From Myxococcus landrumus (lineage in GTDB: Bacteria; Myxococcota; Myxococcia; Myxococcales; Myxococcaceae), in contig NZ_CP071091.1 of assembly GCF_017301635.1 (NCBI RefSeq), positions 3,608,001-3,672,000 of the forward strand: a stretch of 64,000 nucleotides of DNA, in the 5' to 3' direction. Position numbers and translations under genes: made by a program. How positions within the stretch are numbered: the stretch's first letter is position 1; each line of letters starts with the position of its first letter. This document shows positions 1 through 9,268 of the stretch, piece by piece. The notes beneath the pieces are model-generated. The model ran no database searches. It saw only the letters and a program-made list of their open reading frames with translations, and was not told the origin of the DNA.

Positions 1-481
1 CCAGGTCCAACACGCGCGCCCCCTCGGGCAGGCTCACGCGCCCCAGCGCCTCCAACCACGGCAACAGGAAGCCCGCGTCCTCGAGCTTCCTCACCCGGGC
101 GAAGGCGGAGTCCGCGCCATAGCGCTCCTCCACGGGAGCGTCCTCGGAGGTGCTCGCGCCGCCCGCATGCCACGACGCCTCCAGACCCAACGCCTCGAAG
201 GTCAGTGAGACATGCGTGGCATCCACCGCGCGAGGCGTCAGCAACCGGCAGGACACCCCCTCCGCCAGGTCACACCAGCTTCGCAGGGGCCGGTGCACCA
301 ACCCACCCTCCGGCCCGACCTGCTCGCCTGAATAGCGGCCTCGGCCCAGGTCCGGGTCCGGCACCTCGATGCACACGCGCTCCGCTCCCGCGAGCACGGC
401 CTTCAGGTGGCGGAGGATGTCGATGAGCGGCTCGTCGCGGAAGCGACGCGGGAGGGGCACGGAACCAGAGGAGAGCGACAT
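1..481 (-). CDS. SAM-dependent methyltransferase, N-terminal part (runs off window)
   Basis: The minus strand is open from an ATG at 481 to the window edge, giving 160 codons without a stop. The visible protein begins MSLSSGSVPLPRRFRDEPL. Its last visible residues, GARVLDL, look like the start of motif I of class I SAM-dependent methyltransferases (VLDLGxGxG). About 150 residues precede that motif, so there is an N-terminal extension of unknown role. The substrate cannot be judged because the catalytic domain lies outside the window. It follows the DMT transporter on the same strand after 111 bases, so co-transcription is possible. The methyltransferase reading rests on one incomplete motif. 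Confidence 0.6.
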   Translation of the reverse strand, partial: MSLSSGSVPLPRRFRDEPLIDILRHLKAVLAGAERVCIEVPDPDLGRGRYSGEQVGPEGGLVHRPLRSWCDLAEGVSCRLLTPRAVDATHVSLTFEALGLEASWHAGGASTSEDAPVEERYGADSAFARVRKLEDAGFLLPWLEALGRVSLPEGARVLDL

Positions 482-592
482 CACCCCCAGACTACCCCGA
501 GGACCTCGACGACTCCTCGGAAGTCCGCACCCAGCAGGAGAGCCGCGCGGTCCTCGAACGGCCGGCGGCTCTTCCCGAGAACGACGCCACCA

Positions 593-1489
593 TCAGGACG
601 ACTGCCGCTGGCTCAGCGCGACGCTGCCCAGGATGAGCGTGCCAGCGACGACCATCGTCAGCGTCACCGGCTCCCCCAACAGCAGCCACGACCAGGCCAC
701 GCCGAACAGCGGCACCAGATAGGTCACCGTGACGGCGCGGGCAGCACCGATGCGGGCGATGAGGCGGTAGTAGACGACGTACCCCGCGCCGGTGCAGACC
801 ACGCCCAGCGCCACCGCGGCCAGCCAGGACGTCCCCGGGATGGACTGTGCCGGCCACGTCGCCAGCGCGAACGGCAACGTCATCAGCGCCGCGAACCCCA
901 GCGTGGATGCAGCCACCGCTCCGGCAGGAATCCCCGTCAGGTGCCGACGCACCATGTTCGCCGAGATGCCGTACAGGAAGGCGGCGAACACCGCCGCGGC
1001 CACCGCGAGCCCGGGACTGGCCCCTTCAATCTTCGAGCTGGCGAGCACCACCACACCCGCGAAGCCGATGGCCAGCGCCACCGCGCGACGAGAGGTGATG
1101 CGCTCCTTGTAGAACAGGAACGCCACCAGCGAGGTGAAGAGCACCGTCATGCTGTTGGCGATGGCGCTGATGCCCGCGGGCGCCTGCCGAGCGGCCCACG
1201 CGAAGAGCGCGAACGGCACCGCCGCGTTGAGCGCGCCCACCAGCGCCAGCTTCGGCCAATGCGAGCGGGTGACAGCCGCGCGAGCCTTCAGGAGGAAAGG
1301 CAGGAGCACCAACGACCCCATCACCAGCCGGACGGCGACCAGCGGAAAGGGGCCGAAGTCCGCCGCGGCGATGCGCATGAACATGAACGACGCCCCCCAG
1401 ACAGCCGCCAGTCCTCCCAGCTCGAGGGGGGTCAACCAGCTTCCAGACACAGGGGAAACAGCGGGACGGGCAATCAGTGGGGTGCTCAT
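593..1489 (-). CDS. EamA/DMT-family transporter
   Basis: This 298-residue protein is almost entirely hydrophobic and shows about ten membrane segments in two similar halves, the usual EamA (drug/metabolite transporter) layout and length. The first segment carries the typical AAVWGASFMFMRIA stretch, and the C-terminal half has the TYLVPLFGVAWSWLLLGEP pattern seen near the end of the second EamA repeat. Such inner-membrane carriers export amino acids or other small metabolites; the substrate cannot be read here. It is divergent from a LysR-type regulator with 122 bases between the starts, a common pairing in which the regulator controls the exporter. Confidence 0.85.
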   Translation of the reverse strand: MSTPLIARPAVSPVSGSWLTPLELGGLAAVWGASFMFMRIAAADFGPFPLVAVRLVMGSLVLLPFLLKARAAVTRSHWPKLALVGALNAAVPFALFAWAARQAPAGISAIANSMTVLFTSLVAFLFYKERITSRRAVALAIGFAGVVVLASSKIEGASPGLAVAAAVFAAFLYGISANMVRRHLTGIPAGAVAASTLGFAALMTLPFALATWPAQSIPGTSWLAAVALGVVCTGAGYVVYYRLIARIGAARAVTVTYLVPLFGVAWSWLLLGEPVTLTMVVAGTLILGSVALSQRQSS

Positions 1490-1611
1490 GGGCGTTCACC
1501 TGGCAGCGCGAGACACGAATCTCACTCCGGTCGCTCACTATCTGCGCGCCACGCACTCCGGGCGCAACTTCATGGTATTGAAGGCAGCCACAAATATGAT
1601 TTGAGGCTCGC

Positions 1612-2535
1612 ATGCCCCTCCCCACCGCGTGGCTGCCGGCCCTCGCCGCCTTCGAGGCAGCCGCCCGGCACCAGAACTTCGCCCACGCGGCCCAGGAGCT
1701 TCACTTGACGGCCAGCGCCGTCAGCCACCATGTGCGCAAGCTGGAGGGGTTGCTCGGTGTCACCCTCTTCCAGCGCCACGCGCGCGGCGTGGTGCTGACC
1801 ATCGAGGGCCGCCAGCTCGCGGACGCCGCCGGCGGAGCGCTGGCCGATCTCCACGACGTGCTCCGGGATTTGGGAGACACCCGAGGCGAGCGCCACCTCG
1901 TGCGGGTCACCACCCTGTACTCCGTGGCGCACACCTGGCTCCTGCCGCGCCTGCCCGACTTCTCCACCACCCACCCGCAGATGCGCGTGCGGGTCGACAC
2001 CGAGATGGCGCTGACGCGCTTCGACGACGGCGGCCCAGACCTGGGCATCCGCTTCGGCCCGGGGCAGTGGCCTGGGATGACGGCCCATCACCTGATGGCG
2101 GACGCCCTCTTCCCCGTGGCCTCGCCCACGCTCCCCGACGTCGAGCACGTCCAGAGCCCCGCCGACATCCAGAAGCTCCCGCTCATCGAGGACCTCGCGC
2201 GCCAGGGCTGGCAGGACTGGTTCCGCGCCGCGGAGGTCCACGGCGCCAGGCTCGACGTGCGCCACAGCTTCAGCGATACAAGCAACGCGCTGCTCGCGGC
2301 CTCGCGCGGCATGGGCGCCGCGCTCGCGCGAGAGCGTGTCTCGGAGCCCTTCCTCTCCAGTGGAAGCCTGGTCCGGCTCCCCGGGCCGCTGCTCCCCACC
2401 CGCTACGCCTACTTCGTGGTGTACCCCTCCCACCGCCGGCTCCGGGCCGCCGCGCGCACCTTCCTGGACTGGCTGCTCGCCCAGCCCGGCCGCACGCCCC
2501 CGAAGCCTCCCACCCCGAAGCCTCCCACGCCGTAA
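1612..2535 (+). CDS. LysR-family transcriptional regulator (GcvA-like)
   Basis: The 307-residue protein opens with a winged helix-turn-helix (ALAAFEAAARHQNFAHAAQE, then SAVSHHVRKLEGLLGVTLFQR) typical of LysR regulators of the GcvA branch, followed by a periplasmic-binding-protein-like effector domain. It should bind DNA as a tetramer and respond to a small ligand. The C-terminus ends in a short repetitive tail built from PPKPPTP units, which looks like recent slippage expansion. It lies 21 bases upstream of the ALDH7-type gene, so the two probably share a transcript, and it is divergent from the EamA transporter. Either neighbour could be its target; the effector is unknown. Confidence 0.87.
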   Translation: MPLPTAWLPALAAFEAAARHQNFAHAAQELHLTASAVSHHVRKLEGLLGVTLFQRHARGVVLTIEGRQLADAAGGALADLHDVLRDLGDTRGERHLVRVTTLYSVAHTWLLPRLPDFSTTHPQMRVRVDTEMALTRFDDGGPDLGIRFGPGQWPGMTAHHLMADALFPVASPTLPDVEHVQSPADIQKLPLIEDLARQGWQDWFRAAEVHGARLDVRHSFSDTSNALLAASRGMGAALARERVSEPFLSSGSLVRLPGPLLPTRYAYFVVYPSHRRLRAAARTFLDWLLAQPGRTPPKPPTPKPPTP

Positions 2536-2556
2536 GCCCCCACCCGGAAGACCGAC

Positions 2557-4089
2557 ATGCTCCATCCCATTCTCGAGGCGCTCGGCCTGGCCGAGCACAA
2601 CCCCGGCAGTACGCTCGGAAACGGCGTCTGGGCGGACTCCCGCGCCGAGCCCCTGTTGGAGGTCTTCAATCCCTCCACCGGCGTGAAGCTGGCGACGGTG
2701 TCCTCCGCGAGCGAGCAGGAGCATGAGCAGCTCATGCACGCGGCCACCCAGGCCTTCCTCGCCTGGCGCGAGCTGCCCGCGCCCCGCCGAGGCGAGGCCA
2801 TCCGCCTGTGCGCAGAGGCCCTGCGTCGACACAAGGACGCGCTCGGCTCGCTCGTCTCACTGGAGATGGGCAAGGTGAAGGCGGAGGGCGACGGCGAGGT
2901 GCAGGAGATGATCGACATCGCCGACTTCGCGGTGGGCCAGTCGCGCATGTTGTACGGCCTCACCATGCACTCCGAGCGCCCCGGCCATCGCATGTACGAG
3001 CAATGGCATCCGCTGGGCCTGGTCGGCATCATCAGCGCCTTCAACTTCCCCGTGGCCGTGTGGGCCTGGAATGCCTTCATCGCCGCCGTGTGCGGCGACG
3101 TGTCCATCTGGAAGCCCTCGCCCAGGACGCCGCTGTCGGCCATCGCCGCCACGCGCATCTGCAACGCCGCGCTGAAGGCCGGAGGCTTCCCGGAGGTCTT
3201 CTTCCTCCTCAACGCGGCGGGCACCGCCCGGGCCGAGCGCCTGGTCGACGACGCGCGCGTCAGCCTGGTGAGCTTCACCGGCTCCACGGCCGTGGGGCGA
3301 CAGGTGGCGATGCGCGTGGCCCAGCGACTGGGTCGAAGCCTGCTGGAGCTGGGAGGCAACAACGCCATCATCGTGGACGCCACCGCCGACCTGAAGCTGG
3401 CCATCCCCGCCATCGTCTTCGGCGCGGTGGGCACCGCGGGCCAGCGCTGCACCACCACCCGACGGCTCATCGTCCACGAGTCCATCCTCGACGACGTGGT
3501 GGAGAAGCTCGCCGCGGCCTACGCCCAGGTGAGGACCCGCATCGGAGACCCGCTGGAGGCCGGCACGCTGATGGGCCCCCTCATCGACGCGGCCGCGGTG
3601 AAGCGCTTCGAAGCCACCGTCGAGAGAGCCCGCGCCGCGGGAGCGCGCGTGGTGAGCGGCGGCAAGGCCCTGGAGCGCCCCGGCCACTTCGTGGAGCCCA
3701 CGCTCATCACCGGCGTGCGCCCCACCGACGCGTGGGTGCAGGAGGAGACCTTCGCCCCCATCCTCTACGTCATGCCTTACCGAACGCTCGATGAGGCCAT
3801 CGCCCACCAGAACGGCGTCCCCCAGGGCCTCTCCTCCTCCGTCTTCACCCGCGACTTCCAGACGGCGGAGCGGTTCTTGTCCGCCGCCGGCTCCGACTGC
3901 GGCATCGCCAACGTCAACATCGGCACCTCGGGCGCGGAGATTGGCGGAGCCTTCGGCGGAGAGAAGGACACGGGCGGTGGCCGGGAGTCGGGCTCGGACG
4001 CGTGGAAGGCCTATATGCGCCGGCAGACCAACACCCTGAACGCCTCCAACGCACTCCCGCTGGCGCAGGGCATCCGCTTCGACCTGTAG
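2557..4089 (+). CDS. amaB: Piperideine-6-carboxylate / aminoadipate-semialdehyde dehydrogenase (ALDH7 type)
   Basis: The 510-residue protein is a full-length aldehyde dehydrogenase. The catalytic cysteine sits in [13 protein letters not shown] and the general-base glutamate in LELGGNNAI. Both contexts, together with [15 protein letters not shown] near the substrate channel, are those of the ALDH7 (antiquitin) family. This family oxidises alpha-aminoadipate semialdehyde, in equilibrium with piperideine-6-carboxylate, to alpha-aminoadipate in lysine catabolism. It is cytosolic and NAD(P)-dependent. The upstream LysR gene is close enough to be co-transcribed and may sense a lysine-pathway intermediate. 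The symbol amaB (pcd in other species) follows family resemblance, not synteny. Confidence 0.85.
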   Translation: MLHPILEALGLAEHNPGSTLGNGVWADSRAEPLLEVFNPSTGVKLATVSSASEQEHEQLMHAATQAFLAWRELPAPRRGEAIRLCAEALRRHKDALGSLVSLEMGKVKAEGDGEVQEMIDIADFAVGQSRMLYGLTMHSERPGHRMYEQWHPLGLVGIISAFNFPVAVWAWNAFIAAVCGDVSIWKPSPRTPLSAIAATRICNAALKAGGFPEVFFLLNAAGTARAERLVDDARVSLVSFTGSTAVGRQVAMRVAQRLGRSLLELGGNNAIIVDATADLKLAIPAIVFGAVGTAGQRCTTTRRLIVHESILDDVVEKLAAAYAQVRTRIGDPLEAGTLMGPLIDAAAVKRFEATVERARAAGARVVSGGKALERPGHFVEPTLITGVRPTDAWVQEETFAPILYVMPYRTLDEAIAHQNGVPQGLSSSVFTRDFQTAERFLSAAGSDCGIANVNIGTSGAEIGGAFGGEKDTGGGRESGSDAWKAYMRRQTNTLNASNALPLAQGIRFDL

Positions 4090-4106
4090 GAAAGCCGCCA
4101 CGCACC

Positions 4107-4140
4107 GGGAGCCACGTCCGCGCCCACGCGGCTGGCTCCC
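4107..4140 (+). terminator. Stem-loop after the ALDH7 gene
   Basis: GGGAGCCA at 4107-4114 pairs with TGGCTCCC at 4133-4140, with further GC pairing possible inside the loop. It lies 18 bases past the stop codon. No clear U-tract follows, which is common in GC-rich myxobacterial DNA. Confidence 0.5.
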
Positions 4141-4203
4141 TGCCCTCCTAGAAGCCAAGCTCTCTCCGCATTCCAGGTGCGCTGAGCCGGAATCGACGGG
4201 CGC

Positions 4204-4542
4204 GTGACAACCCCCTCTCGTATGTCCCTGGGTTTCGCTCTACCCTGGAGGTCCTCAACAGGAGCGCTCGCGATCAACACCTCGACCTCCCCCACCGCCC
4301 CCGCCGGTTGGCACGACATCCTCGTGCGTCACCTCGAACCCCTGCTCGGAGGTTTCACCGCCAAGATGGCCATCCATACGGCGGCGCTACGTGCGCTCAA
4401 GCGGCCCCCAGAGCAGGTCACCCTTCAGGACCTCCCGCAATTGCTCGAAGGCCTCAAGCCGATGTTGAACACCTTCATTGGCGCGCTCCACGCCAAGGTC
4501 ATCCTCACGGAGATCGCCACCTCGCTGGAGAAGGCACGATGA
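4204..4542 (+). CDS. Small protein of unknown function, coupled to a membrane protein
   Basis: This short open frame begins with GTG at 4204 and would encode 112 residues. I do not recognise the family. The last 75 residues look like a real amphipathic helical domain (WHDILVRHLEPLLGGF through HAKVILTEIATSLEKAR). The first 30 residues are less convincing, so the true start may be further in. Its stop overlaps the start of the next gene by four bases (ATGA at 4539), a sign of translational coupling, so it probably works with or regulates that membrane protein. Confidence 0.6.
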   Translation: MTTPSRMSLGFALPWRSSTGALAINTSTSPTAPAGWHDILVRHLEPLLGGFTAKMAIHTAALRALKRPPEQVTLQDLPQLLEGLKPMLNTFIGALHAKVILTEIATSLEKAR

Positions 4543-5420
4543 GCGCCGCCTCCAACCGCTCTTCCTCCGTCGCCCCGTGGTTCATCGGCGTCGCGGTGCT
4601 GCAGCTCGCGCACTCCATCGCCGTCGCCACGGCTCGCCCCGAGAGCCTCGCGCTCGTCCATGACCTGGCGGGCTGGGGCAGTGGCCTGCTGGCCGTGGCC
4701 GGCACGTTCGCCGCGGCGAGCGCTTTCGGCTCCGGCGACTATCTTCGCCGGGTCTGGGGCGGGCTCACCGCGGGCGCGCTCCTGTCCCTGACGAGCGCGG
4801 CGCTGCGCAGCTACTGGCTGCACACCGTGCCGGACGTCCCCTTCACGGCGTCGCCGCTGTTGCCCTTCCGCATGGTCGTCGTGGTGCTGGCCAACGTCGC
4901 CACCACCTTCGCGCTCGTGCTCCTGGCCCGGACCTACCGCCAGTCGGGCCTGCAGCCTCCGTCCAGCCCCCGAGGCACCGCGCTGTGGGCGGTGACCGCG
5001 GTCGCCGCGCTGGCCGTGGGCGTCCCCGCCCTCGTCACCGATGTGCGAAACCTGCTCTCCGGCGCCAGCTCCGCGCCGTCGGCGGTCATCAGCCTGGCCT
5101 CGACGCTGGCGGACATGACCATCATCTTCATGGTCGCCCCCATCCTGCGCGTGGCGTACATGCTGCGCGGCGGAAGGCTCGCCTGGGTGTGGTGGGCCAT
5201 GGGCCTGTCGGGCGCCACGTGGCTGCTCTACGACGCGCGCGTGTGGCTGGCGCCGCTGCTGCCCGGCACCGAGGCTCAGGCCGCGGAGCTGCTGCGCTCG
5301 CTGCGCACCTCCGGGCTCGTGCTGCTGGGTCTGGCCGGCTGGCTCCAGCGGTCCGCCCTGGGGCCGCAGAAGGCGGAGTCTCCGGAGCCCTCGCTCCACA
5401 CCTCCGCGGGCACGCCCTGA
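4539..5420 (+). CDS. Polytopic membrane protein of unknown function
   Basis: The 293-residue protein has roughly seven or eight hydrophobic segments and no long soluble domain, so it should be an inner-membrane protein. I recognise no transporter or enzyme signature. The ATG at 4539 overlaps the stop of the preceding small gene, fixing the start and indicating a two-gene operon. The short C-terminal tail after the last membrane segment is polar. Function unknown. Confidence 0.75.
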   Translation: MSAASNRSSSVAPWFIGVAVLQLAHSIAVATARPESLALVHDLAGWGSGLLAVAGTFAAASAFGSGDYLRRVWGGLTAGALLSLTSAALRSYWLHTVPDVPFTASPLLPFRMVVVVLANVATTFALVLLARTYRQSGLQPPSSPRGTALWAVTAVAALAVGVPALVTDVRNLLSGASSAPSAVISLASTLADMTIIFMVAPILRVAYMLRGGRLAWVWWAMGLSGATWLLYDARVWLAPLLPGTEAQAAELLRSLRTSGLVLLGLAGWLQRSALGPQKAESPEPSLHTSAGTP

Positions 5421-5428
5421 AGTTTCGA

Positions 5429-5455
5429 GGGGCACGGCCTGTCGCGCCGTGCCCC
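5429..5455. terminator. Perfect 10-bp stem-loop between convergent genes
   Basis: GGGGCACGGC at 5429-5438 pairs perfectly with GCCGTGCCCC at 5446-5455 across a 7-base loop. It lies between the convergent membrane-protein gene and the DUF2277 gene and could end transcription from both sides. Confidence 0.65.
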
Positions 5456-5474
5456 CGCTGTCTCGCGCGACGCT

Positions 5475-5744
5475 TCAGCCCGCGTCGGCTTTCTTGTAGC
5501 GCAGCCGCTTGAGGGCCTCGAACTTCATCCGGTCCCTCGGCGGCGTCGTCGCCACCAGCCCTTCCAACATCCGCTTGGAGCTCCGGTAGATTTCCTCGAC
5601 GGCCACTTCGAACGCGTCGGCGTTCTGCTTGGACGGCTTGCGGGTCCCGGCGATCTTCCGGACGAACTGCAGGGCCGCCGCGCGAACGTCGTCATCCGTG
5701 GCGGGGGGCGTGAAGTTGAACAGGGGCTTGATGTTCCGGCACAT
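5475..5744 (-). CDS. DUF2277 family protein
   Basis: The 89-residue product starting at the ATG at 5744 begins MCRNIKPLFNFTPPATDDDV, the conserved opening of DUF2277 proteins. RAAALQFVRKIAGTRKPSKQN follows, again as in the family. An in-frame ATG 30 bases upstream would add ten residues that family members lack, so I chose the inner start. The family consists of small, probably cytosolic proteins of unknown function. Confidence 0.88.
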   Translation of the reverse strand: MCRNIKPLFNFTPPATDDDVRAAALQFVRKIAGTRKPSKQNADAFEVAVEEIYRSSKRMLEGLVATTPPRDRMKFEALKRLRYKKADAG

Positions 5745-5805
5745 GACTCCAGGGTAATCCATCCCCGGAGTCAAAGTGCGCGGCGCTCCGTCCCACGCCC
5801 GCCCG

Positions 5806-7080
5806 TCACGCCTCGCGCCGGGCGCACGCCGCCGCCCTGTCGAGCAGCAGCGTCTGTTCGCGCACGTTGCGCGTGAGCCCCGCGGCCTTCTCGAACTCCT
5901 TGCGCGCTTCGTCGAAGCGGCCCAGCTTGCGCAGCAGGTCCCCTCGCACGCTGGGCAGCAGGTGGTAGTGGGCGAGCGACGGCTCCGACGTCAACGTGTC
6001 CACGACGGCCAGCCCCGCCGCGGGGCCATAGGCCATGGACAGCGCCACCGCGCGGTTGAGCTCCACCACCGGAGACGGCGTGAGCCGCACCAGCACCGAG
6101 TACAGCGAGGCGATGCGCGCCCAGTCCGTGTCCTCCGCCCGCCGGGCCCGCGCATGACACGCCGCGAGCGCGGCTTGCAGTGCGTAGGGGCCCTGCGCAC
6201 CGCCCAGCTTCTCCGCGCGCTCCAGCGCCGTGAGGCCACGGCGGATGAGGAGCTGGTCCCACAGCGCGCGGTTCTGCTCGAGCAGCAGCACCGGCTGCCC
6301 CTTGGGCCCCACGCGCGCGCGCGAGCGTGACGCCTGGATTTCCATCAACGCCACCAGGCCATGGACCTCCGCCTCCTGCGGCGCGAGCTCCGCGAGGATG
6401 CGTCCCAGCCGCAGCGCGTCCGCGCACAGCTCCGGCCGCATCCAGTCATCCCCCGCCGTCGCGGAGTAGCCCTCGTTGAAGACCAGGTAGATGACCTCCA
6501 GCACGGAGGCCAGCCGGCTGGCGAGCTCCTCGCCCCGAGGCAGCTCGAAGGGGACCTTCTCCTCGGACAGCGTGCGCTTGGCGCGGACGATGCGCTGGGC
6601 GACGGTGGTGGACGGCACCAGGAAGGCGCGCGCGATTTCTTCCGTCGTCAGGCCCCCGAGCAGTCGCAAGGTGAGCGCGACGCGCGCCTCCGTCGAGAGG
6701 ATGGGGTGGCAGGAGATGAACATGAGGCGAAGCAGGTCGTCGCCCACCTCGTCATCGAGCGCCGCGTCCAGGTCCGGCGTGGCGCCGTGTGCCTGGTCCG
6801 ATTCGAGCTCGTGGCCCAGCTCCTCGTGCTTGCGCTCGACGCGCTTGCCCCGGCGCAGCTCGTCGATGGCCCGGCGCTTCGCCGTCGCCATCAACCACGC
6901 ACCTGGGTTGTCGGGGATGCCGGACTCGGTCCAGCGCTCCAAGGCCGCGACCAGGGCGTCCTGAGCCAGCTCTTCCGCGAGCCCGACGTCGCGCACCATG
7001 CGCGTCAGACCGGCGATGAGCCGCGCGGACTCGATGCGCCAGACCGCTTCAATGGCGCGATGTTTGTTGGAAACCGTCAC
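5806..7080 (-). CDS. ECF42-type RNA polymerase sigma factor with C-terminal extension
   Basis: The protein (424 residues from GTG at 7080) opens SNKHRAIEAVWRIESARLIAGLTR, the hallmark of the ECF42 (SigG-like) sigma factors. Region 2 (VRDVGLAEELAQDALVAALERW) and region 4 (LGGLTTEEIARAFLVPSTTVAQRI) follow. About 240 residues after region 4 form the helical, TPR-like DUF6596 extension of this group, thought to replace an anti-sigma factor. A TTG 60 bases upstream could extend the frame, but those residues are not family-like. ECF42 genes usually sit beside a DGPF/YciI protein gene; here one lies at 8828-9184, separated by rarA. Confidence 0.9.
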   Translation of the reverse strand: MTVSNKHRAIEAVWRIESARLIAGLTRMVRDVGLAEELAQDALVAALERWTESGIPDNPGAWLMATAKRRAIDELRRGKRVERKHEELGHELESDQAHGATPDLDAALDDEVGDDLLRLMFISCHPILSTEARVALTLRLLGGLTTEEIARAFLVPSTTVAQRIVRAKRTLSEEKVPFELPRGEELASRLASVLEVIYLVFNEGYSATAGDDWMRPELCADALRLGRILAELAPQEAEVHGLVALMEIQASRSRARVGPKGQPVLLLEQNRALWDQLLIRRGLTALERAEKLGGAQGPYALQAALAACHARARRAEDTDWARIASLYSVLVRLTPSPVVELNRAVALSMAYGPAAGLAVVDTLTSEPSLAHYHLLPSVRGDLLRKLGRFDEARKEFEKAAGLTRNVREQTLLLDRAAACARREA

Positions 7081-7226
7081 CTGGCCGACTAGAGCACCCC
7101 CGCTCGCCGATGCAAGGCCGGCCGCCTTCTTCTGGAACAAGAACCCGTGCGGCCAACGGCCACACTGTGGCGGGGCTTCCTACAGCCCGCCTGCGACCCG
7201 CGTGCAACGCGGAATCCAGGTGTGGA

Positions 7227-8561
7227 CTATTCGCCCCGGCTCGCCTTGTCCTCGCGCCACCAGTGGCTCATCCGCTCGTGGACCTCGGCTTCGTAGCCTT
7301 CCTTGCTGGGGCGGTAGAAGACGGAGCGCTCCAGCGGCGGGGGCAGATAGACCTGCCCGGGCGCATAGTGGTCCTTGAAGTCCCACGGCGGTTGATAGCC
7401 CTTGCCGTGTCCCAGTTCCTTCAGCAACTCGGTGGGAGCGTTGCGCAGCGGCAGCGGGGGCGCGGCGTTGGGGTGCTCCTCCAGCGCGGCCAGGGCCGCG
7501 TTCATCGCCGCATAGGCCCGGTTGCTCTTGCGCGCCGTGGCCAGGGTGACGACGGCGTGCGCGACGAACAGCCGGCCCTCCGGCATGCCGGTGGAGTGGA
7601 AGCCCTCCTCGCAGGCCCGGACAATGGAGATGGCCTCGGGCATCGCCATGCCCACGTCCTCCACGGCGATGACCTTGAGGCGCCGCCACAGCGACACCAC
7701 GTCTCCCGTCTGGAGCAGCTTCGCCGCCCAGAAGATGGCGCCCTGGGCATTGGAGCCCCGGCAGGACTTCTGGAGCGCGCTGAGCAGGTCGAAGTGCTGG
7801 TCTCCGTCCTTGTCGTGGCGCGACAGCCCGGTGCCCACCGCCTCGCGCGCCGTGTCGACATTGATTTCGCCGCCGTCCGGTGTGAGGCCCGCGGCCATCT
7901 CCAGCGCGCCCAGCGCCTTGCGCACGTCTCCAGCGCCGCCTCGCGCCAGGAGCGCCAGCGCCTCGTCGCCCACCGTCAGCGCGCGCTTGCCCAGCCCGCG
8001 CTTCTCGTCGGTGAGCGCCCGGCGCAGCGCGCCCGCGATGTCGTCGAGCGTCAGCTCCTGGAGCTGGAAGACGCGGCACCGGCTGACGAGCGCGGGCCGC
8101 ACCTCGAAGCTGACGTTCTCCGTCGTGGCGCCCAGGAGGACGAACAGGCCGCTCTCCACATGCGGCAGCGCCTGCTCCTGGACGTTCTTCGCCCAGCGGT
8201 GGATTTCATCCACGAAGAGGACCGTCCGGCGCGAGTACTGGTTGCGGCGGCGCTCGGCCTCGGCCACCACCTCGCGGATGCGGGGGATGCCGTCGGAGAC
8301 CGCGGACAGGATGACCAGCTCCGCGTCCACGCCCGAGGCGAGCATGCGCGCCAGCGTCGTCTTGCCCACGCCGGGAGGTCCCCAGAAGAGCGAGGACACA
8401 ATCTGCTTTCGCTCCATCAACCGGCGCAGCGGCGCACCCGGGCCCAGGAGGTGTGCCTGCCCGACGAACTCATCGGGCGAGCGAGGACGCATCCGCTCCG
8501 CGAGCGGCGCGAAGCGGTTCACATCGACGGAGGCGGAGAACAGGTCGGGACCATCGCTCAT
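7227..8561 (-). CDS. rarA: Replication-associated recombination protein A (RarA/MgsA AAA ATPase)
   Basis: The 444-residue protein has the standard RarA plan. An N-terminal RMRPRSPDEFVGQAHLLG is followed by Walker A GPPGVGKTT, Walker B VLFVDEIHR, sensor 1 GATTEN and the arginine-finger region VSRCRVFQLQ. The C-terminal tetramerisation domain carries RGSNAQGAIFWAAKL. RarA acts at stalled replication forks together with single-strand-binding protein and RecA. After the Walker B motif the usual FNKxQQDALLPHVE is replaced by WAKNVQEQALPHVE, a local variation that should not affect ATPase function. It sits between the sigma factor and the DGPF protein gene. Confidence 0.93.
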   Translation of the reverse strand: MSDGPDLFSASVDVNRFAPLAERMRPRSPDEFVGQAHLLGPGAPLRRLMERKQIVSSLFWGPPGVGKTTLARMLASGVDAELVILSAVSDGIPRIREVVAEAERRRNQYSRRTVLFVDEIHRWAKNVQEQALPHVESGLFVLLGATTENVSFEVRPALVSRCRVFQLQELTLDDIAGALRRALTDEKRGLGKRALTVGDEALALLARGGAGDVRKALGALEMAAGLTPDGGEINVDTAREAVGTGLSRHDKDGDQHFDLLSALQKSCRGSNAQGAIFWAAKLLQTGDVVSLWRRLKVIAVEDVGMAMPEAISIVRACEEGFHSTGMPEGRLFVAHAVVTLATARKSNRAYAAMNAALAALEEHPNAAPPLPLRNAPTELLKELGHGKGYQPPWDFKDHYAPGQVYLPPPLERSVFYRPSKEGYEAEVHERMSHWWREDKASRGE

Positions 8562-8827
8562 CGCACCGCAAGCTCCCCTCTCCGCCGCGCTCGGTCAACC
8601 ACCGAGACGGCCCCCGAGGCACCTCGCGGTCACGCCTCACCCATGGTGCGGCGGCGGTCCACACCCGTCGAATAGTGGACACGCGTCCGAGACCCAGTCC
8701 GCCCGAGAGAGAAACGCACCGTGATGGTGGTCGGCAAGCGATGGACAGAGATCAACACGCGCGCGGCCGCTGACGAAGCGTGAGAGGCCCACCGTAGAAT
8801 CGAGCCCTTCACCCAGGAGGGAGCGCG

Positions 8828-9184
8828 ATGTCTTTCATGCTGCTGATGATGGAAGCACCCGGGAATCGCCAGGCTCGTCCGCTCGAAGAAGGCCAGGCCG
8901 CCTACGCGAGAATGATGGCCTTCCAGGAGAAGCTCAGGAGCGCGGGGGTGCTCGTCACAGGCGAGGCACTCAAGTCGGACGACCACGCGGTGCGCATCGA
9001 GAACCTCGGAGGGAAGCGGACCGTGAGCGACGGCCCCTTCACCGAGTCGAAGGAAATCATCGGCGGCTTCTTCCTCCTCAACTGCAAGTCACGCAATGAG
9101 GCGCTCGAGTTCGCCATGGCCTGCCCCGCGAGCGAGTGGGGCATCGTCGAGCTGCGCGAAATCGCCAGCAGTTGCTACGAGTAG
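8828..9184 (+). CDS. YciI/DGPF-domain protein
   Basis: The 118-residue protein carries VSDGPFTESKEIIGGFFLL, the defining DGPF motif of the YCII-related family. Members form dimeric alpha-beta barrels of unknown activity and are usually encoded beside ECF42-type sigma factors. The start is well placed: AGGAGGGAGCG precedes the ATG at 8828. The matching ECF42 gene is about 1.7 kb away on the other strand, with rarA between them. Confidence 0.9.
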   Translation: MSFMLLMMEAPGNRQARPLEEGQAAYARMMAFQEKLRSAGVLVTGEALKSDDHAVRIENLGGKRTVSDGPFTESKEIIGGFFLLNCKSRNEALEFAMACPASEWGIVELREIASSCYE

Positions 9185-9268
9185 GGCATCGCCGCGTCAT
9201 GGGCGCGGGGGCCACGCCTCCCGCGTCCGGCTTTCGCCTCGACCTGAGCGCGCTTGAAGGAGAGTCCC

